DNA of 64,000 nt from NCBI GenBank assembly GCA_011523945.1, contig WTFU01000063.1:15274-79273 (forward strand). Direction: 5' to 3'. The notes under the pieces were generated by a model. It was not told where the DNA came from. It saw nothing but the letters and a program-made list of their open reading frames with translations, and made no database searches. Below are positions 18,621-28,113 of the stretch, piece after piece. Numbering within the stretch: position 1 is the stretch's first letter; each line of letters opens with the position of its first letter. The DNA comes from Mariniblastus sp. (GTDB taxonomy: Bacteria > Planctomycetota > Planctomycetia > Pirellulales > Pirellulaceae). A program made the position numbers and the translations under genes.

Positions 18621-20780
18621 CTATTTCGAGGGAAATTGAGGTGTTAAACCGAGATGTTTTGCTAAAAACGCCCACTGATCAGCATACTCTTCGATGATTT
18701 TGGCGGTTGGCTTGCCAGCTCCATGACCTGCTTTAGTTTCAATCCTGATCAATACAGGGTCTGAACCAGCTTGAGCGGCTTGAAGGCGAGCTGCAAATTT
18801 AAAACTATGCCCTGGAACAACTCGGTCATCGGTGTCAGCGGTTGTGACCATTGTCGGCGGATATTCTTCTCCGTCTACCAAGTTGTGATAAGGCGAATAA
18901 GCGAAAAGAGCATTAAACTCCTCAGCACTTGCTTCGGAACAGCCATAGTCATCTACCCAGAATCGACCAGCGGTAAATTTGTGAAACCGCAGCATATCCA
19001 TCACGCCGACAGCTGGTAAACAGGCACCATAGAGATCGGGTCGCTGTGCCATACAGGCACCTACTAATAAGCCACCGTTGCTTCCCCCCTGAATTCCTAG
19101 GTAATCAGCTGACGTATAGTCTTTGGCAATGAGGTATTCCGCGGCAGCAATGAAGTCATCGAACACATTTTGTTTTTTTGTCTTAGTGCCGGCTTTGTGC
19201 CACGCTTTTCCATATTCGCCACCGCCACGTAGATTGGGCATTGCAAAGATTCCCCCCATTTCCATCCACTGCAAACGAGAAATAGAGAAACTAGGCGTTA
19301 AAGAAATATTAAAACCGCCATAGGCATATAGCAGCGTAGGATTTTTCCCGTTTAGTTCCAGACCTTTTTTATGAGCAATAAACATAGGCACCTGTGTACC
19401 ATCTTTACTCTTGTAAAAAACCTGCTTTACAACGAAATCGTCAGGGTTGAAATCTACATTTGCTTCCCGAATCAGAGTGCTGACGCCGGTCTCTAAATCG
19501 TAACGGTATACGCTGGGTGGCTGATTGAAACTGGAGAAACTGTAAAAGGTCTCCTTTTGGTTGCGACGACCGCCAAATCCACTTGCCGTGCCAATTCCAG
19601 GGAGCTTCACCTCCCGCGCATTTTTTCCATCAAGTTGGTATAGCTTAACCAGAGATTTTGCGTCTTGAAGATACTGGACAATAAACTGATTGCCAACGAT
19701 GCCCGCCGATTCCATCGAATCATTAGACTCCGGAATAATCACTTTCCAATGGTTCGGTTCAGGATGAAGTGTATCGATGGACAGAATACATTTTTTAGGC
19801 GCATCAAAATCTGACTTAAAATAAAAATTACTTCCATCATTTCCCAGGAAGCTGTATTCATTTTCAAAGTTTTCAATGAGCACGGTTAACTTGGTGTCAG
19901 GATCATCGAGGTTTTGATACAACACGCGATAACGATCGTCAGTACCTTGCCAAACGGTGACAACTAGATACTTACCGTCCTCACTGACTTCTGGTAAGAA
20001 CCCAAATTTTGGGTTTTCAGGATTTTCATGAATAAGTTGATCGTCGCTTTGTGAATCACCAATTCGATGATAGTAGACTTTCTGTCCAAGATTTAAGCCT
20101 TGAAACTTCTCATCTGATTTAGGCTCGTCATAACAGCTGTAGAAAAAACCTTTCGAATCTTTTGTCCACGATACAGATCCGAATTTAATCCAATTCAATT
20201 CATCTGAAAGCTGTTCACCTGTCGCGACATCCATGACTCTCCAAGTGCGCCAATCGGAGCCAGCGTTTTGGACTCCATAGGCTAATAATTTTCCGTCATC
20301 GCTGAATTCCAACCCGCCTAAGGCATTGGTTCCGTCGGCTGACCATTGATTTGGATCAATTAATACGGTTGGCTCATCGTCGAGCGATTTGAGTTTATAG
20401 AGCACGCTTTGGTTTTGGAGCCCGTTGTTCTTAAAGTAGAAATAACGGCCACCTCGCTTAAAAGGGGTTCCGAATTTCTCGTAATCCCACAACTTGGTCA
20501 AACGAGCTTTAATCTCGTTTCGATAAGGCAACTGTTTGATAACAGAAAACGTGAGGGCATTTTGCGAGTCGACCCACTCACGGACGCTGGTCGAGTTTCG
20601 CACGTCATCTTCAAGCCATCGGTAGGGATCGGCGACCGGAGTACCAAAATAATTATCGATCTGGTCCACTTGTTTTGAGTTTGGGTAATCCAATTTTTCC
20701 TGTCCGAACAAACCCGCATGGTTAATTAAAAGAGAAACGAGGGTGAAACAGGCAAAAACTGTAATATTTTTAACACACAT
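18621..20780 (-). CDS. Secreted prolyl oligopeptidase, family S9A
   Basis: This serine peptidase should cut short peptides after proline in the periplasm. The start is the ATG at 20780, with AGGAA at 20786-20790 and a clear signal peptide (MCVKNITVFACFTLVSLLIN, ending FGQE); the frame is open further upstream to a TTG, which would hide the signal. The N-terminal strand pairs with DYPNSKQVDQIDNYFGTPVADPYRWLED (seen in part), the usual POP start, then a beta-propeller to about residue 430. The hydrolase domain has the nucleophile in GIQGGSNGGLL, the Asp in DTDDRVVPGHS and the His in KAGHGAGKPT, so it is intact. It stands alone and is divergent from the next gene. Confidence 0.93.
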   Translation of the reverse strand: MCVKNITVFACFTLVSLLINHAGLFGQEKLDYPNSKQVDQIDNYFGTPVADPYRWLEDDVRNSTSVREWVDSQNALTFSVIKQLPYRNEIKARLTKLWDYEKFGTPFKRGGRYFYFKNNGLQNQSVLYKLKSLDDEPTVLIDPNQWSADGTNALGGLEFSDDGKLLAYGVQNAGSDWRTWRVMDVATGEQLSDELNWIKFGSVSWTKDSKGFFYSCYDEPKSDEKFQGLNLGQKVYYHRIGDSQSDDQLIHENPENPKFGFLPEVSEDGKYLVVTVWQGTDDRYRVLYQNLDDPDTKLTVLIENFENEYSFLGNDGSNFYFKSDFDAPKKCILSIDTLHPEPNHWKVIIPESNDSMESAGIVGNQFIVQYLQDAKSLVKLYQLDGKNAREVKLPGIGTASGFGGRRNQKETFYSFSSFNQPPSVYRYDLETGVSTLIREANVDFNPDDFVVKQVFYKSKDGTQVPMFIAHKKGLELNGKNPTLLYAYGGFNISLTPSFSISRLQWMEMGGIFAMPNLRGGGEYGKAWHKAGTKTKKQNVFDDFIAAAEYLIAKDYTSADYLGIQGGSNGGLLVGACMAQRPDLYGACLPAVGVMDMLRFHKFTAGRFWVDDYGCSEASAEEFNALFAYSPYHNLVDGEEYPPTMVTTADTDDRVVPGHSFKFAARLQAAQAGSDPVLIRIETKAGHGAGKPTAKIIEEYADQWAFLAKHLGLTPQFPSK

Positions 20781-21092
20781 ATTTTTCCTAATTAGATGAT
20801 TTAATTTGAAATTTCTCAACTGAAGTGGGGTAAGCTATAGTAAACTTTATATGTAAATATTTCGATATAATTAGTAGTCCAAGGCTTTTAGGGAAGGCTT
20901 TTTTCAAAAAAGAAAAAAACTTAAACTTATTGACTACAATGGTTTACGGATTTTTATAGTCGATTGATTTGTCAAATGTGGAAGACAATTTAGTTATAAA
21001 TGGTAGGGAAGAGCAACTTTGCTTAGGAGATTCCCAAGTCCATTTAAGGCCCAGTTCCAACAAAATCTTATCTAAAAATAAGGAACGCGTTC
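20781..21092. promoter_or_regulatory. AT-rich divergent intergenic region
   Basis: No gene is seen in these 312 bases between the oligopeptidase and the next plus-strand gene. A direct repeat of AAGGCTTTT occurs at about 20881 and 20894, followed by a CTTTTTT-c-AAAAAAG inverted repeat. The region must hold both promoters, but I cannot assign -35/-10 pairs with confidence. Confidence 0.3.
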
Positions 21093-21629
21093 ATGTCGTT
21101 TAACACAAATCTTCCGCAGTCCTCGCAGGGTAACAGGTTGTCTCAGGAAAATCTTAATCAATCCCGACAAAATATGCTGAGCTCGGCTCCTGCGTCGAAT
21201 GAAAATCAAACTCCGGCGATTGATCAAACCAGCCGGTTTCAAAGCCTCCAGCCCAAACAACCGCCGACTATGCCATGGATCTCGCTAAACCGGTCGCAGT
21301 TAAATGACGGAACTCCAAGAGTCGATACAACGGCTCCACAACCAGTGTGGGATCGCTCTCGGCGGGAACTTCGTTTAGGTAACAAGCTGATCAAGCGTTT
21401 TAAGTGGCCAGCTGAGAATCAGGAGCGTGTACTCGACGCATTTGAAGACAATGGCTGGCCAACGCACATTAGCGATCCACTAGAACCACATGACAGCATT
21501 TGCCCAAAACGTCGGTTGCACGACACGATTAAGTGCTTGAACCGCAAACAGATCAACGGGCTTATTAAGTTTCGTGGTGATGGGACCGGGTTGGGTGTTC
21601 TCTTGCAAATTGTCACCGAAGGTGAGTAA
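21093..21629 (+). CDS. Conserved-looking basic protein of unknown function
   Basis: A 178-residue protein without signal peptide or membrane segment. Residues 1-80 are Gln/Ser/Pro-rich and probably disordered. Residues about 84-172 form a compact domain: PVWDRSRRELRLGNKLIKRF, then FEDNGWPTHISDPLEP, RRLHDTIKCLNRKQ and IKFRGDGTGLGVLLQIV. The helix-rich middle and basic residues would suit DNA or RNA binding (winged-helix-like), but this is inference and no Pfam family is claimed. It looks like a planctomycete-restricted protein. The ATG at 21093 has AAGGAA ten bases upstream. Confidence 0.75.
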   Translation: MSFNTNLPQSSQGNRLSQENLNQSRQNMLSSAPASNENQTPAIDQTSRFQSLQPKQPPTMPWISLNRSQLNDGTPRVDTTAPQPVWDRSRRELRLGNKLIKRFKWPAENQERVLDAFEDNGWPTHISDPLEPHDSICPKRRLHDTIKCLNRKQINGLIKFRGDGTGLGVLLQIVTEGE

Positions 21630-21846
21630 AGTGCCTCCCAGCACGTTTGCCGCTAACGCTAACGTTCGCGAACAGGTTTAATCCTTTAATTTTGCAGTGC
21701 TCGCACCACCCGCTGTTAGGCTGGGGCAAATGGGCCGGCTTTTAGGGCTGAGCGGAAATTAATAGAAGTTCTGATTTTCTGGGTCGATGATCGATAAGGA
21801 GTTCTATCCTTATTTTCGAACCGTCAAAGAAGTCGGAGCTTTTGTG

Positions 21847-23637
21847 ATGCAAGTGACATCAAAGTTTGTGTTGACGCTGGTTTTTATTATCGGTGTTTCG
21901 TCACAAAGTCGTTCGGTAAAAGCCCAGCGGGGCAGTTTCCAACCGCGGACTCCTTCGGCTTCACGAGTGATTAAATTACAAAACGCGGAAGCAAATCAAA
22001 GTGGTGCTTCTCAGATTGTTGTGAGTCGTCAGGGGTTAGTGAACCCGACCCAAATCCAGTTTGATCAAACTGGTTCGCCGATACCACAACCTCCTCGGGC
22101 GACGGGATTGCCGCAACCTAGGAGCAATCAATTGTTGCAACCGATGACCCCAAAGAAATCGGTGCCGATTGTTAGACCTAATCAGAAACAGCGAAATACT
22201 ACTCCGGCTAAGATTAAGTCGGGTAACGGTGAAACGGTAACAATCCAGAATCAACTGGTATCGACCGAAATCCGTTCACCCGAGACAGTCAATGTTAATC
22301 AAGCCGCCGCACTTCAGATTAAACTTAAAAATCTAAGTAGTGATGCTGTTGAAAACGTAAAACTGATTGCGGAGATATCGGAGCATGCCAAGTTCCTTTC
22401 CGCAAATCCATCGCCTTCAAAAGTCGAAGGACGCACTTACGAGTTCATTATTCCGCAAATCGGAAATGAACAATCGCAGGTAGTGATGTTGAATTTGGTT
22501 CCGACTAAGAAAGCGCCACTAAAGATAGGTACGCAAGTCGTCCTTGAAAATATTCAGCAAACAATTGTTGGTGTAAAACAGCCGGAATTGTCTCTGGAAA
22601 TTGTTGGCCCGCAACATATTACAGCCGGTAAATCTCAAAAGCATCAACTTCAGATTACTAATGTGGGTGATGCGATTGCGACCGGCGTTCAGATTGAGAC
22701 GAATTATCCTGCATACCTTCGACCGACCCAGGGCATCAACCCGTCGACGATTTCAGCGATTAAGCCGGGTGGGTCAGTCAAAGTAGCGATCGAGTCCTTT
22801 GCATTAGCTCCCGGTAATGGCAAACTTGAAATCAGTGCAACCGCCAGCAATGCAAAACAACAAAAAACTACATTTGAAATAGGTGTTTATGAACCAGAGC
22901 TTCATCTTTCGGCTGCTGGTCCAAAAATTAACTTTTTACAGCGAGGTGGAATCTACTCAATCGATGTGGAAAATACCGGCGAAGTAGATATTACCAATCT
23001 AAGCGTAATGGTATCCGTACCTACCGGATTGAAGGTGACTACCATCAGTCGGCCTGCTCAAATCGAAGCAGACCAAAGTGTGCTGACTTGGAACTTTGAC
23101 AAGCTGCCGCCAAATTCGATGGAACAGATTCAATTGAAAGCAATTGCATCTCAAGAGGGACAGCAAATTTGCAACATTCTCGTAATCAGTGATGATACGG
23201 TTAAAAAAGAATTCAGGCTTGCTACTCAGGTCATTACCCGAGCGGACCTTAACGTTGGCATCAAAAATCAAACGGGTCCAATCGAAGTTGGGTCAAAAGC
23301 TGAATTCCTTGTCGAAATTGAAAATAACGGCAGCCGAGCAGCCAACGACGTTGAGGTGAACGTTGTACTACCGGGTTCGTTGGTCGTTGCAAAAGATACG
23401 CCGAATTACAACCAGTCGAATAATTCGATTACCTTCACCGATCCAACTATTGCTCCTGGGCAGAAAAAGATTTTCCGATTTAGTGCGGTCGGTGAATCAC
23501 AAGGTGATCACATCGTACGCTCCACCCTTAAAACTTCCGGCTCGGCGAAAAAGTTGATCGCAGAGAAGTCAATCTTTGTTTACGACAGCGATGAGACCCG
23601 GGTAAGCGAAGCTCTAAATCCGGTGCTTGTAAGGTAG
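21847..23637 (+). CDS. Secreted protein with CARDB/DUF11-type Ig-like repeats
   Basis: ATG at 21847 has GGAG eight bases upstream and yields a signal peptide (MQVTSKFVLTLVFIIGVSSQ, ending VKAQ); an in-frame ATG at 21787 is possible but would put 20 residues before the signal. After a Pro/Gln/Asn-rich linker come about four beta-sandwich repeats of roughly 110 residues with the pattern of DUF11/CARDB domains: SPETVNVNQAAALQIKLKNL, GPQHITAGKSQKHQLQITNVGD, GPKINFLQRGGIYSIDVENTG and GPIEVGSKAEFLVEIENNGS. Such repeats act as surface or adhesion scaffolds. No sortase or autotransporter signal is evident. Confidence 0.85.
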   Translation: MQVTSKFVLTLVFIIGVSSQSRSVKAQRGSFQPRTPSASRVIKLQNAEANQSGASQIVVSRQGLVNPTQIQFDQTGSPIPQPPRATGLPQPRSNQLLQPMTPKKSVPIVRPNQKQRNTTPAKIKSGNGETVTIQNQLVSTEIRSPETVNVNQAAALQIKLKNLSSDAVENVKLIAEISEHAKFLSANPSPSKVEGRTYEFIIPQIGNEQSQVVMLNLVPTKKAPLKIGTQVVLENIQQTIVGVKQPELSLEIVGPQHITAGKSQKHQLQITNVGDAIATGVQIETNYPAYLRPTQGINPSTISAIKPGGSVKVAIESFALAPGNGKLEISATASNAKQQKTTFEIGVYEPELHLSAAGPKINFLQRGGIYSIDVENTGEVDITNLSVMVSVPTGLKVTTISRPAQIEADQSVLTWNFDKLPPNSMEQIQLKAIASQEGQQICNILVISDDTVKKEFRLATQVITRADLNVGIKNQTGPIEVGSKAEFLVEIENNGSRAANDVEVNVVLPGSLVVAKDTPNYNQSNNSITFTDPTIAPGQKKIFRFSAVGESQGDHIVRSTLKTSGSAKKLIAEKSIFVYDSDETRVSEALNPVLVR

Positions 23638-23720
23638 ATCAGCAACAAGCAAAATCCCAACGGATACGGAGTCAGATTGGCGGTTTGCGTTAGGCTGGCA
23701 TATTTGAATCTAGAAGTGAT

Positions 23721-23732
23721 CTGAGAACTCAG
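23721..23732. promoter_or_regulatory. Palindrome upstream of the BlaI-type gene
   Basis: CTGAGAACTCAG has 5-bp arms around AA. It lies 90 bp before the repressor start. It does not match the TACAnnTGTA core known for BlaI/CopY operators, so an operator role is only a guess. Confidence 0.25.
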
Positions 23733-23821
23733 GGACATCTTTAAGTTGCGTGTCGCTCGCAAAGTGCCGGTTGATTGGTTTGGGCCAGTTCATTTTCGTT
23801 ACCCTTCGCCAGGAGCGTGAA

Positions 23822-24235
23822 ATGCCAAAAATCAGTCCAAGCATTACAGATTCTGAGTGGCGGGTAATGCATGAAATCTGGGCCAGCGAGCCGGTAACCT
23901 CCGGTGAGATTGCTGTAAGAATTCAAGAGAATACCACTTGGACTACCGGTACGATCAAAACTCTATTGCATCGACTGGTTCAAAAAGGAGTGCTCCGATT
24001 CCAACGCAAGGGAAACCGGTATTTGTATCGATCCAAATACAGCGAGGCAGAGTGTATCGATCAAGCCAGTGGTCAAATGCTGCACACGGTATTCAAAGGT
24101 CGCCCGGTTCCAATGCTGGAGTATCTTGTTAAATCGGCACGGCTTAGTGGTGCAGAGGTAGAGAGGCTTAAAGAGTTATTGGCTGATCTCCAGAAAGATT
24201 TACCATTCGCAGTTACTTCTAAAGCACAAACCTAG
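23822..24235 (+). CDS. BlaI/MecI/CopY-family transcriptional repressor
   Basis: A 137-residue winged-helix repressor. The domain starts ITDSEWRVMHEIWASEPVTSGEI and continues with TTWTTGTIKTLLHRLVQKGVL and the wing GNRYLYRSKYSEAEC, all typical of BlaI. The C-terminal helices form the dimerisation part. ATG at 23822 has AGGAG six bases upstream; a longer frame from 23750 lacks a ribosome-binding site. A BlaR1-type sensor peptidase normally accompanies it but none is in the window. A CTGAG-aa-CTCAG palindrome at 23721-23732 upstream could be an autoregulatory operator. It overlaps the convergent gene by four bases at the stops. Confidence 0.9.
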   Translation: MPKISPSITDSEWRVMHEIWASEPVTSGEIAVRIQENTTWTTGTIKTLLHRLVQKGVLRFQRKGNRYLYRSKYSEAECIDQASGQMLHTVFKGRPVPMLEYLVKSARLSGAEVERLKELLADLQKDLPFAVTSKAQT

Positions 24236-25590
24236 TTGCTTTTTGCCATTTTGCCGAGAATCCCAAACAATGATTGAATCTCAGGTTGGCTAGGAATTTT
24301 TGATCGCTCGATGTATAAGCGGCGAACAAACCCAGGTCCTTTGATCGAAATTGTGTAACCAATTTCGTTCTCAGCTCCCTCATCAGCCCGCGTCAGCTTA
24401 GGGACAGCGTCCCAATCGGTATTTTTGACAAACCGGTCTAGTATTTCAATATCTTCCGGCTTTGCTGTCCAATCGCGCGATAGGTTCCGAGCTTTTGATT
24501 CATAGTGAATTGCCCCGTCAGCAAGAATGTTTTGTAGTTGACCATCGGAGGTGACCAGAGAAATTTCACTGAATGCCGTTGCTCTGCGCGGAGTCGCGGC
24601 CTTCGGTTGCGTTGGTTGGTTAATCATCCGAGTATCTTCTGGCTTCGAATTGTCTGTCGGTGATGGCGCAGGTGGTTGAGTGTTTAAGGGAGAAGGGGCT
24701 TCCGAGGAGGCTACCTTGCTGGACTTTTGTAGAATCTTGAGACTTTCGACTTTTACAACGTACCTCAGTCTTGCCGTCCGAGCTCCTCGTTGTCGTTCCA
24801 TAGACAACTCGCCTGTAACATTAAACAACGAGTTGTTGGCGTTTTGAAGTTTTTTTCTCAACAGAGGATTACTGTTAAGATCGAGCTCCCAAATAATTCC
24901 ATTCGCCTCCACAACGGCCACAGGGACCATAGCCTGTATCTCTGTTGTGCCACTGTCGGCCCCAACTGATTTGAATTGAGTTCTTATGCGTCCGGTTATA
25001 TCAACCCGAACTAATTCCTTTTGATTATTCAGTTGCTTCGCTTGGTTGTTTGGAAGGTCTGTTTTTGGTTTGGAATCTGTTGGTTGGTCTGTCGGTTTTA
25101 CCGGCGATTGCCTAATTGGATTTCCCTTGATTGAGTTGATACCTGACTTATCTATGACCATGATCAGGTACCCAAACCCGGGACCAGCTTTTTCAGAGGC
25201 AGCTAATTCGTAAACCAGATTGCCTTTGGAATCTCGTTCTAATTGATTAGAAAATATTCGATTGGGTCCAGGGGTTGTTTCGACTAAGACGAGCACTTTG
25301 TCTAAATCGACCGTGTAAAGATCCTGTTCTGGTCGCCACTGCGACCAAAGGGTTTTCCACTGCTCTTGCGTAGTTATAATGCTGGACTTTGGGGCGAGCA
25401 TTAACAGATTGAGATCGGCAACTTTGCCACTGAATCTTCTAATGACTGGGACCCGTTCATCGGCTTCGATCGGCAAAACCCAGTTCACTAAAACAACTGC
25501 GACAAACAAGGTTCGCCATAACGAAATCCTCGTAGGTCGATTCGTTTTCCTGTAGTTTGCACAAATGCTGATCAATGAATTGCCTCTCAC
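24232..25590 (-). CDS. Secreted protein of unknown function, Pro/Thr-rich linkers
   Basis: A 452-residue protein with an N-terminal hydrophobic segment (about 23-42, SLWRTLFVAVVLVNWVLPIEA) that should be a signal peptide or anchor. Three folded parts appear: residues 45-150 with a protease-inhibitor-like (PrcB-type) look (ITTQEQWKTLWSQWRP), 190-290 beta-rich, and 330-450 with ILDRFVKNTDWDAVPKL, separated by Pro/Thr/Gln/Lys-rich linkers. The resemblance to PrcB is by pattern only. Start GTG at 25590 is used, but a TTG six codons in has GAGAGG at a better distance. It converges on the BlaI gene with overlapping stops and is divergent from the helicase. Confidence 0.65.
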   Translation of the reverse strand: MRGNSLISICANYRKTNRPTRISLWRTLFVAVVLVNWVLPIEADERVPVIRRFSGKVADLNLLMLAPKSSIITTQEQWKTLWSQWRPEQDLYTVDLDKVLVLVETTPGPNRIFSNQLERDSKGNLVYELAASEKAGPGFGYLIMVIDKSGINSIKGNPIRQSPVKPTDQPTDSKPKTDLPNNQAKQLNNQKELVRVDITGRIRTQFKSVGADSGTTEIQAMVPVAVVEANGIIWELDLNSNPLLRKKLQNANNSLFNVTGELSMERQRGARTARLRYVVKVESLKILQKSSKVASSEAPSPLNTQPPAPSPTDNSKPEDTRMINQPTQPKAATPRRATAFSEISLVTSDGQLQNILADGAIHYESKARNLSRDWTAKPEDIEILDRFVKNTDWDAVPKLTRADEGAENEIGYTISIKGPGFVRRLYIERSKIPSQPEIQSLFGILGKMAKSN

Positions 25591-25724
25591 CCTATATTTG
25601 ATTTAAACACCAGACCGACTTTACCTCGATTGTACGAGACCGAGAGGTCATTACGATACTAAACACCGTAAAAGCGATTTAGTTTCATCTTAATCCTAAA
25701 GCATTTTAGATTGCCCAACCCCTA

Positions 25725-27182
25725 ATGTCTCTGTCATCTGACATCTTGTTTAATCTTTTTGGACACCACGAGTATCGCGGTAGCCAAAAGAAGATCATCG
25801 AGCGAGTCCTTTCCGGTGGTCACAGTCTTATTATTATGCCTACGGGAATGGGAAAGAGTCTTTGTTATCAACTGCCTGCGATTGTGTTGGCCGAGCGGAA
25901 CCGTTTAGACGGACTACCGATAGAAACTACCCTTCCGCCGGCCAGGACTCCATTGACGCTCGTTATTTCGCCTTTGATCGCATTAATGAAGGATCAGGTA
26001 GACGCTCTCATTGAGAAAGGAGTTGACGCTACATTTATCAATTCTTCATTACAGCGTTCAGAGCGTGTTTTGAGGTACCAACAGATCGCCTTGGGTCATT
26101 TCGATTTAGTTTATGTGACGCCCGAACGGTTTAGAAAATCAGATTTTTGGGAAGTTGTCGCAAAGCGAGATATTGTGTTGCTAGCCGTCGATGAAGCACA
26201 TTGTATCAGCGAGTGGGGGCACGATTTTCGACCAGACTACACGCGTGTCGGTGAGATACGGCATCGTCTGGGAAACCCCACGACCATTGCATTGACGGCG
26301 ACTGCAACTCCCGAGGTTCAGGTAGATATCGTCAAACAGCTAAATTTAGAGCCCGAAACAGTGGAGTTATTCCACGAGGGCATCGACCGGCCAAATTTAG
26401 AATTGAATGTTGAACAGGTTTGGGATGATGATGCGAAATATGAAACGATTGTCAGAGTACGAAAAAATATCGACGGATCTGGAATTGTTTATTTCACATT
26501 GATTCGAAAGCTGATGGAATTTAGTGACCGACTGTGGGCGGACAAGATTCCGCATTTAATTTATCACGGAGATCTACCAAGATCGCGTCGAAAGTCACTT
26601 CAAGATTCTTTTATGAGCGAACCGGGGCATCTGGTGTTGGCGACTAATGCGTTTGGAATGGGTGTTGATAAAGAAGACATTCGATATGTCTTGCACGCAG
26701 ATTTACCGGGGTCGTTGGAGTCCTATTATCAGGAAATTGGCAGAGCGGGACGGGATGGGAAATCTTCCCAGTGCGTACTCCTATATGACGAACGCGACCT
26801 TGCCACTCAAATGGAGTTTATGAACTGGAGCAATCCGGATGCAGAGTTTTACCAACGCGTTTACGATTTTTTAAAAAATGAAGCTGAAAAAATAAATGCC
26901 TTCGGACTCGATTGGCTGAGAGAACGGATTCACTATAAACAAAAGCACGATCGTCGCCTCGAAACTGCGTTAGCCATGATGGATCGATGGGGTGTTATCG
27001 AAGGAACTCTTCAACCTCTCAAAGTCAAAGTGATGAGTGAACTACCGGAACATCTAAAAGACCAATCAGGTCTTGCTGACAAGTTGAAAAGAGACCAGTC
27101 AAAGTTGCTTACGATGTTGCAATACGTTAAACATCAGGGTGACCGAAAGCAGTATATTCATGATTATTTTGGGATCAACTAA
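25725..27182 (+). CDS. RecQ-like DNA helicase lacking the zinc-binding and HRDC domains
   Basis: A superfamily 2 helicase of 485 residues. Motif I is MPTGMGKSLCYQLPA (about 38-52), motif II VDEAHCISEWGHDFRPDY, motif III TATATP, motif V ATNAFGMGVDKEDIR and motif VI EIGRAGRDG, so the motor is intact. The C-terminal part that should carry the four-Cys zinc ligands ends as LLTMLQYVKHQGDRKQYIHDYFG: the expected Cys before RR is absent and the chain stops right after the YFG that normally precedes the last Cys residues. No RQC winged helix or HRDC follows. A linker insertion (about 60-78, LDGLPIETTLPPARTP) interrupts motif Ia. The expected role is fork or recombination repair. Confidence 0.88.
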   Translation: MSLSSDILFNLFGHHEYRGSQKKIIERVLSGGHSLIIMPTGMGKSLCYQLPAIVLAERNRLDGLPIETTLPPARTPLTLVISPLIALMKDQVDALIEKGVDATFINSSLQRSERVLRYQQIALGHFDLVYVTPERFRKSDFWEVVAKRDIVLLAVDEAHCISEWGHDFRPDYTRVGEIRHRLGNPTTIALTATATPEVQVDIVKQLNLEPETVELFHEGIDRPNLELNVEQVWDDDAKYETIVRVRKNIDGSGIVYFTLIRKLMEFSDRLWADKIPHLIYHGDLPRSRRKSLQDSFMSEPGHLVLATNAFGMGVDKEDIRYVLHADLPGSLESYYQEIGRAGRDGKSSQCVLLYDERDLATQMEFMNWSNPDAEFYQRVYDFLKNEAEKINAFGLDWLRERIHYKQKHDRRLETALAMMDRWGVIEGTLQPLKVKVMSELPEHLKDQSGLADKLKRDQSKLLTMLQYVKHQGDRKQYIHDYFGIN

Positions 27183-27246
27183 ACACGTTACTCCGGTTGA
27201 TTAGCCGTGGCTCGCTCGACGTCTGACGTTTCAAGGAATTAAGTTA

Positions 27247-28020
27247 ATGGGATTCGTGGTAACTCCGCAGCAACAACGTAAATTCGACGAAGACGGTTAT
27301 TTAATTGTGCCAGGTTTGTTAGATGAGCGAGAAACAAATCTGTTAATGACAGTCGCTAAATCAGATCAAGCTAGTTTAGCGGGAGCCTACGCCAAGAAAG
27401 ATGCTTCCGGTGGGGAAAGCCGTCTGGTTGTTCATAATGAACTGGATCATTCTCCATACGCGGCGATTGTTCGAAGCCAGCGAATTGTAAAGGCAATGCA
27501 GTCCTTATTAGATGATGAAGTCTATCACTACCACCATAAAATGATGTTGAAAGAACCATTTATTGGTGGAGCGTGGGAATGGCATCAGGACTATGGTTAT
27601 TGGTACGACAACGGCTGTCTCTATCCTGACATGGCGAGTTGTTTGATCGCAGTGGATCGTGCAACGCAGGAAAATGGCTGCCTGCAAGTGGTTCGTGGAT
27701 CGCACAAACTAGGCCGCCTTGAGCATGGAAAAACCGGAGGGCAAACAGGTGCTAACCTTGAGCGCGTGGCAGCGGTGCTCCAACGGCTGGAACTTGTTTA
27801 TTGCGAATTGTCGCCTGGCGATGCAGTTTTCTTTCACGGCAATACGCTCCATCGATCCGATCAAAATAAAAGTCAACATTCGCGTTGGTCACTAATCTGT
27901 TGTTACAACACAAAACACAATGATCCTTATGTCGATGGCAAACATCCGGGTTATGAGCCATTAGAAATTTGGAATGATCAGGATGTGGCGAAGCAATTAG
28001 AATCTCACCTCACTGATTAG
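27247..28020 (+). CDS. Phytanoyl-CoA dioxygenase (PhyH) family protein
   Basis: A 257-residue Fe(II)/2-oxoglutarate-dependent oxygenase. Iron ligands are His113 and Asp115 in WEWHQDYG, and His202 in GNTLHRSDQN; Arg213 in the following SRWSL is placed to bind 2-oxoglutarate. Family features include RKFDEDGYLIVPGLL near the start, ENGCLQVVRGSHK and LSPGDAVFFHG. Bacterial members hydroxylate many small molecules, so no substrate is named. AAGGA at 27233-27237 precedes the ATG. The following Gfo/Idh gene lies 93 bp downstream in the same direction, a pairing often found in planctomycete catabolic loci. Confidence 0.9.
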   Translation: MGFVVTPQQQRKFDEDGYLIVPGLLDERETNLLMTVAKSDQASLAGAYAKKDASGGESRLVVHNELDHSPYAAIVRSQRIVKAMQSLLDDEVYHYHHKMMLKEPFIGGAWEWHQDYGYWYDNGCLYPDMASCLIAVDRATQENGCLQVVRGSHKLGRLEHGKTGGQTGANLERVAAVLQRLELVYCELSPGDAVFFHGNTLHRSDQNKSQHSRWSLICCYNTKHNDPYVDGKHPGYEPLEIWNDQDVAKQLESHLTD

Positions 28021-28113
28021 CGGTTTAGAGATTCACTGCGGTCCTACTTGGAATTAATAATCTGATGAATCAAAGATCCACCTAGTCGAAAAGAACCCCA
28101 AGCGGAGAAGAAA

